This document shows positions 14,901 to 28,000 of a stretch of DNA of 64,000 bases, in pieces (the first letter of the stretch is position 1; every line of letters starts with the position of its first letter). Below the pieces are notes generated by a model, which saw only the letters and a list, made by a program, of their open reading frames with translations, was not told the origin of the DNA and did no database searches. The stretch spans positions 22,189,209 to 22,253,208 of the forward strand of contig NC_134510.1 in NCBI RefSeq assembly GCF_027942865.1, read 5' to 3'. Made by a program: the position numbers and the translations under genes. Source of the stretch: Odontesthes bonariensis. Its lineage: Eukaryota; Chordata; Actinopteri; Atheriniformes; Atherinopsidae.

Positions 14901-17900
14901 TAAAGTATTGGCCTGGCAGTTGAGGACCTCTGGGCCACAGGTGTGTTTGGAAAGAAATCAATCGAATAAATACCTTGGGTAATATCTGCTTATTTGGGTT
15001 TTCTGCGGTGAATAAAAACCAAAGTGCCTAATAGAATGGACAAAAGAAACATGTGACTGGTGTCAGCGTCTGCCTTGATAGGACCAGTGTAGAAAACCCT
15101 CTGCAAGGAAAATGTGTGCTATTTGTATGTTATCAGACAGTACTTGAATGTTACGATGATTAATCACATATGAATCGTGTTTATATCAATATACAGCTGT
15201 TCTAATTACCTCAAATTGATTGCTCTGTGGAGCCGCTACCTCGTTGCAGAAGAAGGACCTCTGTCCTGGTCCAACGCCAAGTTTTGAAACGATTCAGAAA
15301 GAGTGTTATGATTTATTAGATTTGTGGATCAAACTTTCTTAGAAGTTGTCGAACTGTTGGCTTTGGGTTATCCCCGATTCCCACAATCCATAGCTCCCGG
15401 CGTCCAATTGCTTAACTACGATCTGGTGACGTCACATTGCTGAGCACCAGTGGGGAAAATATCGTTCCAAAGCTAATTTCCTAAAAGAAGGGAAGAAAAA
15501 ATTTTCTTTAAATATTATGTCGTCAAGATCTTGTTTTAATTGTTGCTGGATTTTTAGGACATAATTGGCTGAAGCTGACAATTGTTTTTAGGAAAATAAT
15601 TTGATAATTTATTTCGTTACTGTTTCTCTCTCCAAAAGAGGTCGATAGGCTTATTGGCTTGGCTTATTGCTTTCAGGACAATGATCCATACAGAAAATGT
15701 CCTCTAAAATGTATTTGGGAAGACAAAGTTGGAGAATTTATTCCAAAATGAGACTGTACAGAAACATACTAAATCTGATCTGTTGTGACTGCTCCACAGT
15801 TCTATATGCTGTTGGTACAATGTCAGCACTATTCTTTATTTATTAAATTTTTCATGTTTGCTTTTTATAAGTCAGTTGAAATGAAGAAGTGGAAGCAAGA
15901 AAGAAATGATTAGTGTAAAGTTAATATCGTAATACTCTGTGTTTAAAAGACGTTTGGTGAAAAGCGCGTCAGGGCTCGTCAAGGACTCAAGATTCAAAGT
16001 TTAACCTGGAGCGTGATTCAAAATAATGACTTTTTCCCACTTCTGCCCCACTGTTGCATTCTGGTATTTCATTCGTCTAAGCAGTGCAGTAAGCCGCAGT
16101 AAGTGAGGGAGAAGCCTGTGGAGATGCCCCTACTTTGGAGTTGTGATATCTTGGTGGGAGAGCAGTTTGACTGGCTCGTAAAGATATCCTGAACTCAAAC
16201 ATCAAAACTCTCTTCTATCAAAACCCTTACTCCACTGTCACCCTTTTTAGTAGTATGTGTATGAATAAATCTGTCAGAAGGTAGATGTCAGTCTGTGGCA
16301 TTTGTGAAAGATGGCAATTGTGAAAAGGTGGCCATTGCTTCAAGTTACTAGTTCTGGAAAAAGGGGGCGTTGTGATGTCAGATTTGCCTAAAATCTGGGC
16401 AGTTTCTCTGGGAACTCAACCATGTCTGTGATGTGAAAAGAAGACTTCAACTCTCGATCGTATGAACTATGTTTTAGTGATGATTTCACCAGATTCGGCT
16501 GCTTTTCAGACCACCTCTGTGGTTATAACGGTGCGTTCAGACCGGACGCGGTGCGATTTATTTATTTTTTTGCGCGACGTGATTACATACAAAGTCAATT
16601 CAAAGACACGAATTCGAGCCGGCGGCGCGAATGACGCGAATACTGCCGTGCGAATTCGCGTCTTGTCATTCGCACGAGTTCAGAAATCCAACTTTGGCGA
16701 AATATTCGCTTCACGACAGCCTATCAGCGTTGAGATTCTGGACGACAGTGACGTCATGCGTCCCGGGATCTTTTTAATTGATTTATCTGCCACTCACTGG
16801 AGACAGATGGACAGACGCTCCGCAGCTGAAATGGAGTCGTGTCTGGGTCAGTGACATCATCCGGAGGTGCACTCAGCTCGGAGAATTTCACCGCCTTCTC
16901 CAGGAGTTGCGTCTGGATGACGGCCGCTTCCAGCAGTATTTCAGGCTCACCAGGACCCAGTTTGATGACCTGCTCGGGAGGATCGGTGCCGTGATCTCTC
17001 GGCAGGACACCAACTACAGGCTAGTTCTCCTGGAGAAGGCGGTGAAATTCTCCGAGCTGAGTGCACCTCCGGATGATGTCACTGACCCAGACACGACGGT
17101 GTGTGCGTTTCCGACGAATCTCGGACTGCCACAGCAGGTACAAGGACGCGATGGTACTTATATCAGCCATGGTTGATGAGAGAGTGAAATGGATAGCCCC
17201 TTGAGCGAAAATTCGCTCGTTGTTTACTCGCGCGAATAACGCAAGTAAATTCAACTACACCCGCGGCAAAACTCGCGCGAGTAACGCGACACGGAAATTC
17301 GCACCGCGTCCGGTCTGAACGCACCATAAGATGCATCTCGATGCAAGCACCTTTTTCTGAGAAGTCAACGGAATCAACATACGAGCACAGAGAGTTGGAG
17401 AGCAGTAAACGGATGTAAAGGAACGGCTGAAAAGCAGAATGCAAATGCATATCGATAGAATATCGTTTATGTTATGTTCTGATGACATTTACCAATTATC
17501 TTAGCAGGCTTTAGGTACATTCCAGTGGAAATTGTTGGCAAAACTGCTCATACTTCCCTCACGCTGCCTAATACACAACAAGAGAAGAAACAGTCAAGAT
17601 ATCTTGCTTAGAAAAACGCACCTTACACGTCAATATTTCCTGTTTCAGAGTTAGCAAAGCAGCAGCAGCTGTTGTGGAGGAACTAAAGGAAAGGACTGTA
17701 TAGGCTCTAGTTTGGGGGTTAAGCTGTCACTATTCTGGAGTGCCGGCCAGAGCACTACCGGTACTTGGGCCAGGATGAATGTGCAGATGGATGGAGATAA
17801 TGAGGAGGCAAGGGTTGACGTTTAGGTTCTTGTATTGAACATCAGATGGAATACAGGATGACAAAGGTGAACCAAGGAATGTGTTACACGAGCGTATGTG

Positions 17901-18964
17901 TGTGTCTGTGTGGTCTCTGAAATAAACAGAAATAAAATACGCAATTACTAAATTGTCCTTACTGACCAACAATACACAGGAATAACGCAAATGCACAAAT
18001 ACACAGGAATTGGCTTAAACACTAAACTAAGGCACATACATATTAGGTACAGCAGTGTTTCCCACAGATGTGAAGGCAATGTGTGGTGGTGGGCCACGGG
18101 GGGGGTAAAAAATAAAAAAATTTCAAAATAATTCCTTCGTTAATAATTGGTCACACAGAACTTTATTGTATTAACCCATAAGAACCCTTAAATGAAAATT
18201 AAGGGGGTTATAACACAGACTAAATAGACCACATAGAACCCATTTCAGAATTTTTTTCCAAAATACCACCCCCCACTGTCAGAGATCTGTAATGTGACAT
18301 ATGTCACATTGGGAGTTAAGAACCTGGATAATTTCTCCATCAAGGAAAATGATGGGGGACGTAAGGATGTGTGACACCTGTGTCACGGTGGGTGACACAG
18401 GTGCGGCTTATCTGCAGATTTTCACATCTTCATTGTAAACAAATTAATAACATAGCTAATTACACTGGTCGGACTGTTCAGCTCTGTTTCAGACTGATAC
18501 CTCCGGTTCAGGCTGGTCCTCATCCTCAACACGCACGTCTCTTTTTCAATCGCGGAAAATATTTTTCAATACTCATCTGGATTGAAGCAGCAAACATTCA
18601 GTGTAAGAGTTTAAAAAACCTGCTTTATTTGATTCACAGCTGCTAGTGTTTTGACCTCGACAACCCAACTACATTTTTTTTTTTTTTTTTTTTACGGCAA
18701 ACTTGCGACTAGTTAACTTTATAAAGAAGGCGTAATCGCTTGTTTGCTATGGGTCGGGACGGGACAACATTGTATTCAAAATATAAAATATTTTTATAGG
18801 ACTTTTTAATGTGTGATTTTATAAAGGTGCACGTGATACCAACCTTTCGTGAATTTCGCCAGCCGTCTTCTTTCGGTTGAGCTAATAGCTGAAGCTAGCA
18901 AGCTTCCACGCTTCCAGGGATGATCTCGCTGATGGAGACACGCGGCGTGCACGGAGGGGAGGGG

Positions 18965-19030
<66 letters not shown>

Positions 19031-22000
19031 GCTATGCGAGAGAGACGCGTGACTGACAGACGGAGGGAGAGCAGGGAAAGGAAATGCAGCTTAACGAATA
19101 CGAGTATTTTTTAAATAGCGTTAAAAAAAATAATAATAACGAAACGCAATATGTGGCGGCCGGTGTTTAATCTGTGGCACACCGCCACGAATTAGTCTAT
19201 GTGTGGGAAACACTGGGTACAGTCTACCCAACCGCATGAGAATGAGAATTAGCTTGAATCATGCTAGCTAGACAGATAAAAGACTAATGGCAAATAAGGC
19301 ACTTAAATCAACTACAAGAATATCACACACAGATCATATATAACGTCCCACATGTTAGGGAACAAACTTACTTGATAAACGCACACTTGACAGGAATCAC
19401 ACACAATTTGCATGAAGGATTCAACGGGAGAAACAAACTGCTAAGACCATGTCTAGCTCTACTGGCTGTACAAGTACACAACAGGCTGCAGTGCCCCCTG
19501 GTGGACACTCCGAAACTACAACCAAATAACACATTAAATTAAAACAGCCTGATCCAAACGTAGGGAGAACAGAAACAGAGGGGCCTTTTGTACAGCCGCC
19601 CCCAAATGTATGAAGTACATTTGCTCAAAACAAAAGGTTACTACTAACAAAAACTCAAGGCGACTGTCCACTGGCTTCTCCTCGGAGGGCTGGCAGGATC
19701 ACCAACCGGGCGACAGGTCGAGTGAAGGTCCTGTCCTTTACCTTGATGTCGGCTGACCAGATGTGGCCATCCGCACTAGGGTGGACCTTGGAGATGCGAC
19801 CAATGAGCCAGGAAGCCCGTGGCAACTGCGGATCCACGATGATCGCCACGGAGTCTTCGGTGATGTCCGCAGAGGATGACTGCCACTTCTGACGGGCCTG
19901 CAGACCAGGAAGATACAGCTGGATGAAACGGGACCAGAAGTGGTCGGTCAGTACCTGTGAATGCTTCCACCTCCGGAGACTCAGGATCCAATGGGAACGT
20001 CGGATCTTCGCGAAGACCCTTTCTGATCCTGGGTGTAGCAGGCGACTGTCGAAGTCCTGAATGAGCAGGCGGATGACTGGGTGTGCTGGATCCAAGACAA
20101 CTGGTTGGAGACTGGAGTAGGCAAGATCCTCAGAGCGACGAAGACGTCCACCTACTCGAATTACCTCACTCTCAGAGTCGAACTAAGGGGCGAGAGCAAT
20201 GAGACGACTGCTACGGCTGAAAGGTTTGCCTGACTTGAGGAGACGGTACTCATCAGGAAAGCTCTCCTGCTGAGCTCTTCTCAGGACCACGATTTCTGCC
20301 TGACGGTAGTCTTCAGCAGAAGGTGTTCTGTCTCCGGTGGCCGCCCCGTGCAACTGCGTGATGGTAGCTTCCAACACCTGCATCCAGGTGTCATACTCGC
20401 TGAAGCTCGGGGTGGCAGGGTGAGCTTTTGTAGAAACACCGCAGAAAATGTCTTTACGGAGCTCTGCAGGATCGGGAGGCTGAGTACTGGGGCTGCTTGG
20501 CTCCGAGGGCCACTGGTCTTGGGGTAGGAGCAGGAAAGGAGGACCTTGGCTCCACCGGTTTGGTCTACTCAACTCCAGAAGCGCCTTTCCCCGGGTTATG
20601 TCGTCAGCGGGGTTCTGGGCTGAGTCCACATAACGCCAAGCATGAAGGTGGGTGAGCTCTTGGATCTCGGCTATGCAGGTGCCTACGAAAATCTTGAAGC
20701 GGCATGACTCCGAACTCAGCCAGGTGAGTACTGTAGTGGAATCTGACCACAGCACTGTTCTCTTGATGTCTAGGCTGAGCTCATTCTAGAGGAGACTGGA
20801 GAGATGAGCTCCGCAGAGGGCGCCACACAGTTGGAGTCTGGGCATGGAGAGCACACGTTTGGGGGCTACTCTTGAGCGTGCCAGCAGGAAAGCCAGATGT
20901 GCGCTCCCATCACTCATCACGATTCTCAGGTAGACCACAGCGCCATAGGCCTGTTCGGAGGCATCACAAAATATGTGAATCTCCCTCTCTTTGACAGACT
21001 CGGTGAGGTGCGGTGGCAGGTAAGGGCGGGACAGCAGGACTTGAGGGAGGTACTGCAACTCTTCCTCCCAGGTTCTCCACTGCTGCAATAGTTCTGATGG
21101 TAGCTACGGGTCATCCCAGCCTCTTTGTTGATCCCAAAGGCGTCTCACCAGCATTTTGGCCCGGGTGGTGTAAGGAAGGATGAAGCCTAAGGGGTCGTAT
21201 TGGCTTGCAAGGACTTTATAGATGTTCCTCATGGTGGGGACGCCATAGCTGATAGGGCGGTGCTTGTAGGCCAAGGTGTCGGTGGGGAAGTGCCAGCTAA
21301 GGCCCAAAGTTGGTTCAGAAGTGTCTGTCTTGTCTTGGGCAAGCCACAATTCTGCACTGGTGGATCTGAGGTCTTCGGGGAGGTGGCTAATAGCGCTGGG
21401 TTCATTACTAGCCCACTGACGGAGGACAAATCCAGCAGTAGACATGAGGGCTCTTAACTTGTCTACCAAGCCCCGTGCTTCTTCAGGGGTGGGCACACTC
21501 TGGAGAAGGTTATCGACATAGAAGCACTGTCCCACAGAATGATGGAGCTGATCATCGGCTTGGGCGTGGTCCTTTGTGTGGCGCTGCAAGGCGTAAGTTG
21601 CACAACAAGGGCTAAAAGTTGTGCCGAAAGGAAGAACTTGCCACTCGAACACTGCAACAGGTTCTTCTGGGTGTAGGTCGCGCCACACAAAGCGGAGGAG
21701 GGAGCGGTCCTCAGGGAGAAGGTGAATCTGGTGGAACATGCCTTTTATGTCGCCACTGACTGCCACCGCATGCTCCCGTAACCGCAGGAGGACACCGAGG
21801 AGGGATGCACTTAAGGCAGGGCCAGGTAGGAGCTGCTCATTAAGGGTTTGGCCCTGAAACTGGAATGAACAGTTAAACACAAGGCGATGTTTGCCATTGT
21901 GGTTAACAAGGTGGTGTGGGATGTACCACCACTCCTCTGACTGGGCAACTTCTGAAGGGGACAACTTCACCACAGAACCTGCCTGGATCAACTTCTCTAT

Positions 22001-25000
22001 TTCTGTGCTGTAAATCTTAGCTCGCTCAGGGTCCTTTTGCAGACGCCTCTCTACGCCTCTGACTGGGCAGGACAGCAGCAGGGGTAGCCTTGAGGGATGG
22101 CATGTTCTTGCGGCGAAGAAGCGGGGTGGCGTAGCGGAGGGTACCCTCTACATCCACACGAACTGTCTTGAGCTCAAGCAGGTCGACAGCGTATTTATCC
22201 TCTCTTGAGCGGGTAACTACCTTGCCTTCCTTCCCTGGAATAACATCTGCCTGCCATAGCTTCTCTACGTGTTTCAGTAGCTCACTGACCTGAGGGGCTG
22301 TGGTGGTTGTGAGGAGACACTGTTGTGGTGAGGAGGAAGAACAGATGATACTGGAGGGACCCTGTAATGTCCACCCTAATCTGGTGCACATTGCAGCGGG
22401 ACCACCTGGGGGGCTAAGACGGACCGCTTCGGTTGGAGTGGTAAGCTGTGGGTGGTCGCTTCCGATGAGTAGTAGGGGTTTGAGCTTCATGAAGGGCTGG
22501 ATGGGCAGGCCTTGGAGGTGCTTATACTTCCGCTGAAGTGACTCAACTGGGTAAGTGTGCTCAGCTAAGTCAATGCGGGTGGCGGTGAAGGCGTTAGCGA
22601 CCCTATACTTCCGCTTAGGTTCACCACCAGGTGAGATGTCAAAGGAAACGCATGCACCCTGTAGGGTCTGCACATCTTGTCTGATGGTGCACAGAGGAAG
22701 TCTCTCGGGAGTGCCCTGGAGGTTTAGCTTCCGGGCAGCGGTGGGCAGCAGCATGGTCCTCTCGGACCCGTCGTCCAAGACAGCATGGGTGCTCAGAGCC
22801 TTGCCATTATGATGAAGGATGACTGGGACGACCTTCAGCAGGACTCTACCGCTCTCTGTGGTTCGGTCGAGGTACAGAACACTAGTGGAATTCTCATTTA
22901 CCGGAGTGGCAATAGCAGCTGGAACAGGTGACTTCTGTGGCCTACAGTTAACTTGGTGAAGAACCTGCAGGTGGTGACCCTGACAAATGTTACAGGGATT
23001 CTTTAGGGTGCACTGTGCTGCCTGATGGGACCGTGCACAGCGACAGCACCTCTTGTTGGCCTTGATCCAGTCAGTGAGCTGTTCTTGGCTTAGCTTGATG
23101 ACCTCTGGACACTGACTCAGGTGGTGGGCACGGTAAGCACAGTATGGCTGCTGCTTTGGCTTGCTAGGGGTGTTAGCTGGTGGCAGGGGTGAACCTTTTG
23201 CAACATGGAGCACAGTGGTGGAGCGCTTAGGGGGTTTGGTATCAGGCTTCTCTTTAGCACCTCGCTGAGTGGGCAGGCCGTCAAAATCCTGACACCACGA
23301 CTCGTACTTCAACCATGTGGCTAGGTCTTCCAGGGTGTACGTTTGGCCAGAGCGGTTGAACATGCACCGACTAAACTCCGCTCTCTGCTTTGTTGGAAGC
23401 TTACTCAGGAGTTGAGCCACATGGGAGCCGCATTGAAGCTCAACTTCACCATCATGACCTAAAGTCTTTAACATACCAACAAGGGACTGTATCTGGAGGG
23501 AAAACCGCTCGAATACCATCACATCCCCTCTGCGGATGTCAGGTGAGTCCATCACCGCTGCGATTCTTCTCAGGGCAAGCTGGTGGGGCTGGCCCAGCTT
23601 CTCATTGAGAGCATTCATGGTGTCACTGAAGGGAGTGGTGGAGTGAAGGTAGGCGTCAGCTATTAACTTCGCCTCCTCCAGGTGCAGGTGGTCTAACAAG
23701 ACTTGATACTTGAATAGCTCTGAGCTCTCGGGAGGCAACAAGTTCTCCAGTGCCATCTTCAGCCTTGCAAATTCCCCAGGATCCCTGTGCAATAGCTTGG
23801 GAATGCTTGGTCGAGGCCCCCTGTAGGTGAACTCTGAAACTGCGACTGGACTTGGGGGTCTCTGGGCCTGTGATGACCTCCACCATGAGTCCGGAGGGGG
23901 TGGATGCAATAATGCAGCGGGCTGGGGTTTTGCTCTAGGGGGTGGCACTGGAGGAAGAGTAGTCTTGGGCTGGGGTGAGACCATTGGCTTGGCACAAAGG
24001 GTGGGTTAATACGGCTCTGCTGTGCAGCCAAAGACTCCCTCTTCAGGTTCTGAAGCTCAATCATCATGATATGCAGACGATCTACAACTGGACTGGGGAC
24101 CGGTTCCTCTTTAAACTCAACTGGAGGTGGGGGTCGAGGCCAGTCTTCTTCAACAGGAACGGGGTGGTAGGGAACTGCAGCGACCACTGGTGAGGGGGAA
24201 TGCTGCAGACTTTTAGCACGGTTCAGCAGCTGCTGCATACTGGCATAAAGGGCCTGAAAATCATCCAATCCCGCTTTCATCCGTTCCTGGGATTTCTGAA
24301 GCAGATGTCTCTCACACTGCATCTCCTGTAGTTCTGCCCTCATAGGTGTGGCATAGTCTGGTGAGCGCTCGCTATGATGTTCAAACATGGGGGGAAGGGC
24401 AGGGGCATAGGTAGCGCCAACTAGTGGTAGTGTTATCTCCCCATCCTCAGGGTGACGCACCTCATGCCTGGGTAGATCGATCTCATAGTCTTCATAACGA
24501 AGGGGCAGGCGTACATTGCGTCGCGGGCGTGCACCGAGGGCTGCAAAATTCTGAACATCATCCATCTTGAGAGGTCAGAGACAGCTTATCTGGCTCGAAG
24601 GACCACTTAATGTTGTGGAGGAACTAAAGGAAAGGACTGTATAGGCTCTAGTTTGGGGGTTAAGCTGTCACTACTCTGGAGTGCTGGCCAGAGCACTACT
24701 TGGGCCAGGATGAATGTGCAGATGGATGGAGATAATGAAGAGGCAAGGGTTGACGTTAGGGTGACCAGATGTCCCGAAAAATTCGGGACGGTCCCGAATC
24801 CCGAATCTGGCTGTACTTGTCCCGAAAATGAAACTTATGCCAAATAATTACTTTTTAACCCCAATATAGCGTTTAACTTTTGACAGATTAATTTAGCAAT
24901 GACATGACATGATATGGCATAATATGATAGGCCTATTCCATGTTGAGATGTAACAATAATCAATGTTTGAATAGCGATATAGCTTACAATTTAATAGGCT

Positions 25001-28000
25001 ATAATGTGTTTTGATGTTTTGTACGTTCAGTTCGTCATGTTAAAAGTTAAAGTTAATTTTAACTTTCATGTTAATTTTATGAACCCCGGAATTTTGGACT
25101 GTGTATGTTATACCAATACACTGGAACTTTCCATGATATTACCGGAGTGTGCGTCTTTTATTGCAATTATACCCAATCTACACTAGAACACCGACGACAA
25201 AGCATTTTATTACTGTACATGTAAGTCAGCCCAACCGCGCGTGCGCCGTCCCGAATTTCAGCAAACCTCATCTGGTCACCCTAGTTGACGTTTAGGTTCT
25301 TGTATTGAACATCAGATGGAATACAGGATGACAAAGGTGAACCAAGGAATGTGTTACATGAGCGTATGTGTGTGTCTGTGTGGTCTCTGAAATAAACAGA
25401 AATAAAATACGCAATTACTAAATTGTCCTTACTGACCAACAATACACAGGAATAACGCAAATGCACAAATACACAGGAATTGGCTTAAACACTAAACTAA
25501 GGCACATACATATTAGGTACAGTCTACCCAACCGCATGAGAATGAGAATTAGCTTGAATCATGCTAGCTAGACAGATAAAAGACTAATGGCAAATAAGGC
25601 ACTTAAATCAACTACAAGAATATCACACACAGATCATATATAACGTCCCACATGTTAGGGAACAAACTTACTTCTTCATAAACGCACACTTGACAGGAAT
25701 CACACACAATTTGCATGAAGGATTCAACGGGAGAAACGAACTGCTGAGACCATGTCTAGCTCTACTGTACAAGTACACAACAGGCTGCAGTGCCCCCTGG
25801 TGGACACTCTGAAACTACAACCAAATAACACATTAAATTAAAACAGCCTGATCCAAACGTAGGGAGAACAGAAACAGAGGGGCCTTTTGTACAGCAGCTA
25901 ACTCTATAACTGAAGGATAACAGATGGGATGGTGGTTGACCAGTTCAGTCGTATTGCTCCCTTCGCTGCTAACTGTTGACTTGCTTTCCCTGCGGACCAG
26001 CGTGTCTGCCAGCTCACCTTTTTTACGGAAAATAAACAACTTGCGCATGTTGAGTCGTTTTTTTTTTTCTGACTTGATATTACGAGACAACAGCCACACA
26101 CACACACTGGCTCCTGCCAAAAGCGAGGCACCTGATTACCTCTCCTTCCCTGATTCATTTTATCACAGCCAGTGTTTGCGTTAAACACCACCCGCCTCGT
26201 ATGTTCATGACTCAGCCAGGTCGTAACTGGGACTGTACTATTCACGTTTTTATTATATTTGTATTACTTACACAATATCAGTGTTTAACTCTTTTTAATA
26301 TCAGGGTTATGGCTGATACATTATACATCTGCATCAGATCCAAATCAAACCATCAGTTATTTGTTCCAACTTTCTGGAGTTAAAATGTTTCCAGCCTCTT
26401 TGTCTGTTTTGTGATCACTGGTAATGTTAACTCAGTTGTTAAACCTGGTGTTTCTTTTTCTTTTTTTTCTTTTTTTTTTTTAATCAAATACATTCAGACT
26501 ATAACCCAAAGCCACAGACCAGGCTTTTTCATTACTTGGCTCGACTTTTGTGAGTCGCAGCTCAGTCTTTCTGTCCATTAAGCTTCAAGCAGACTGCCTA
26601 CGAGGATTAGGGAAGGGGAAACTTATAACACCCACCTTGGCCCTTCTCCACTGGCTTCCTGTAAACTTTAGGATTAATTATAAGACTGCGCTGGTTAATT
26701 TCTTGGCACCCATATGGCTTGCACCTGGTTACTGCATAGTGCCAAGCTTTTAACCCCATATGAACCAGAAACAGAAACAGCTGTTCCGACATCAAGACGA
26801 AAGCTGACCAAACTGTTTCCGACAGTGTGAGAACAGGCTAACTTGGTTGGGCTTGCTCTTTTACTCGAATAGCTATGACTCTTTCCCATGAAATGTTTCT
26901 GTGGCTTTGTGTTTTGGCAGCGTCTGTCGTGGGTCCTGGGTGCCCCAGTTTTACAGGATGGTGTAGTACCAGAGGTCTTATTTTTTTTTTTTTCTTCTTC
27001 TTCTTCCTTTTTTTTTTTTTTTTTTTCACGTAATATTACTTAATGTGGATTTGACCCAGTTTGCACAAATATTCCTTTTGGTGTTTTTATATCATTATAT
27101 ATATATTTTCAGTTTAATTTAAGTTTCTTTTGCTTTTTTCCCTCTTTTGTACATTACTAAAATCATTTGGTCACTCTACAGCAAATAAGTCTGGAGAATT
27201 CAGGACATTAAGAAAGGTGCTCAAAAGTTTATGCTCCTTCAAGCAGTTTTGGGGATGCCATGAAATTTATTCCGTCTTGCTTGATGAAGAATAAAAGGAT
27301 CTGCACAAAGCTATATGCATAACAAAGAACAATAGCTGCCAACCTGGCTCCTTTGTAAAGTCGGCTACGATTAGCTGCCTGCTTTGAACTAATTCAAATG
27401 ATTCTCTTCATTCTTTCCAACTTTACCTCAGCTGGTGAATTGTTGCTCTGTCTGTGTATGAGCATTATTTCTCTTCCAGGTGTGGGTGCTGCCAGCTCGG
27501 GGAAGCTGACTTTCATGGTCGGAGGAGCAGAGGAGGAATTTACTGCAGCCAAAGAGCTGCTCAGCTGCATGGGAGCGAATGTGGTTTATTGTGGTCAAGT
27601 TGGAACCGGACAGGTGTGAGCGGATTTCCCACATTAGAGAAATGTCATGAGGTTTTTGTGATTTGAATTAGCTGTTTTTTTTTGTTTGTTTGTTTAACAA
27701 AAGTAGAAATTTGATTGACATGACTTTTGATTCATTGACATGGTATTAGGGGTATTAAATGCTGTCATCTTGTTACAGGCTGCTAAGATCTGTAACAACA
27801 TGCTTTTAGCCATCGGAATGATTGGGACTTCAGAGACGATGAACTTGGGGATCAGGTAAAAGCGCAGGAAATGGGTAACAAATCATGACATTATGCGGTC
27901 GCAATATATTTTCTGAAACGAGAGGGTTGTCTTCGTTCACAGACTTGGTCTTGATCCCAAACTTTTGGCCAAAATTCTGAACATGAGTTCAGGCAGATGT

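Larger units (their letters stand above)
17670..19594 (-). repeat. 3' LTR of the BEL/Pao element, carrying a hAT-type insertion
   Basis: Starts TGTTGTGGAGGAACT and ends GGCCTTTTGTACA on the plus strand. It matches the right LTR closely once the insertion at 18053-19215 is set aside. The LTR proper is about 760 bp. Confidence 0.9.
17670..25893 (-). mobile_element. BEL/Pao LTR retrotransposon (fossil, broken)
   Basis: A full-length element on the minus strand, bounded by TG...CA LTRs and a 5-bp target duplication GCAGC (17665-17669 and 25894-25898), as is usual for BEL/Pao. The 5' LTR is on the right (24611-25893) and the 3' LTR on the left (17670-19594). Internal parts in element order are a gag-like region with CCHC-type knuckles (roughly 24.6-22.8 kb), a Pao-type aspartic protease with [11 protein letters not shown] nearby, reverse transcriptase (around 21.9-21.1 kb, catalytic-box region FYVDN), RNase H and integrase (to about 19.66 kb). 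A primer-binding site starting TGGTCCTTCGAGCC lies next to the 5' LTR, and a purine-rich tract next to the 3' LTR. The reading frames are interrupted about half a dozen times, so it is a dead copy. The LTRs differ by roughly 1% by eye, apart from insertions, so it is young, perhaps a few million years. Confidence 0.92.
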
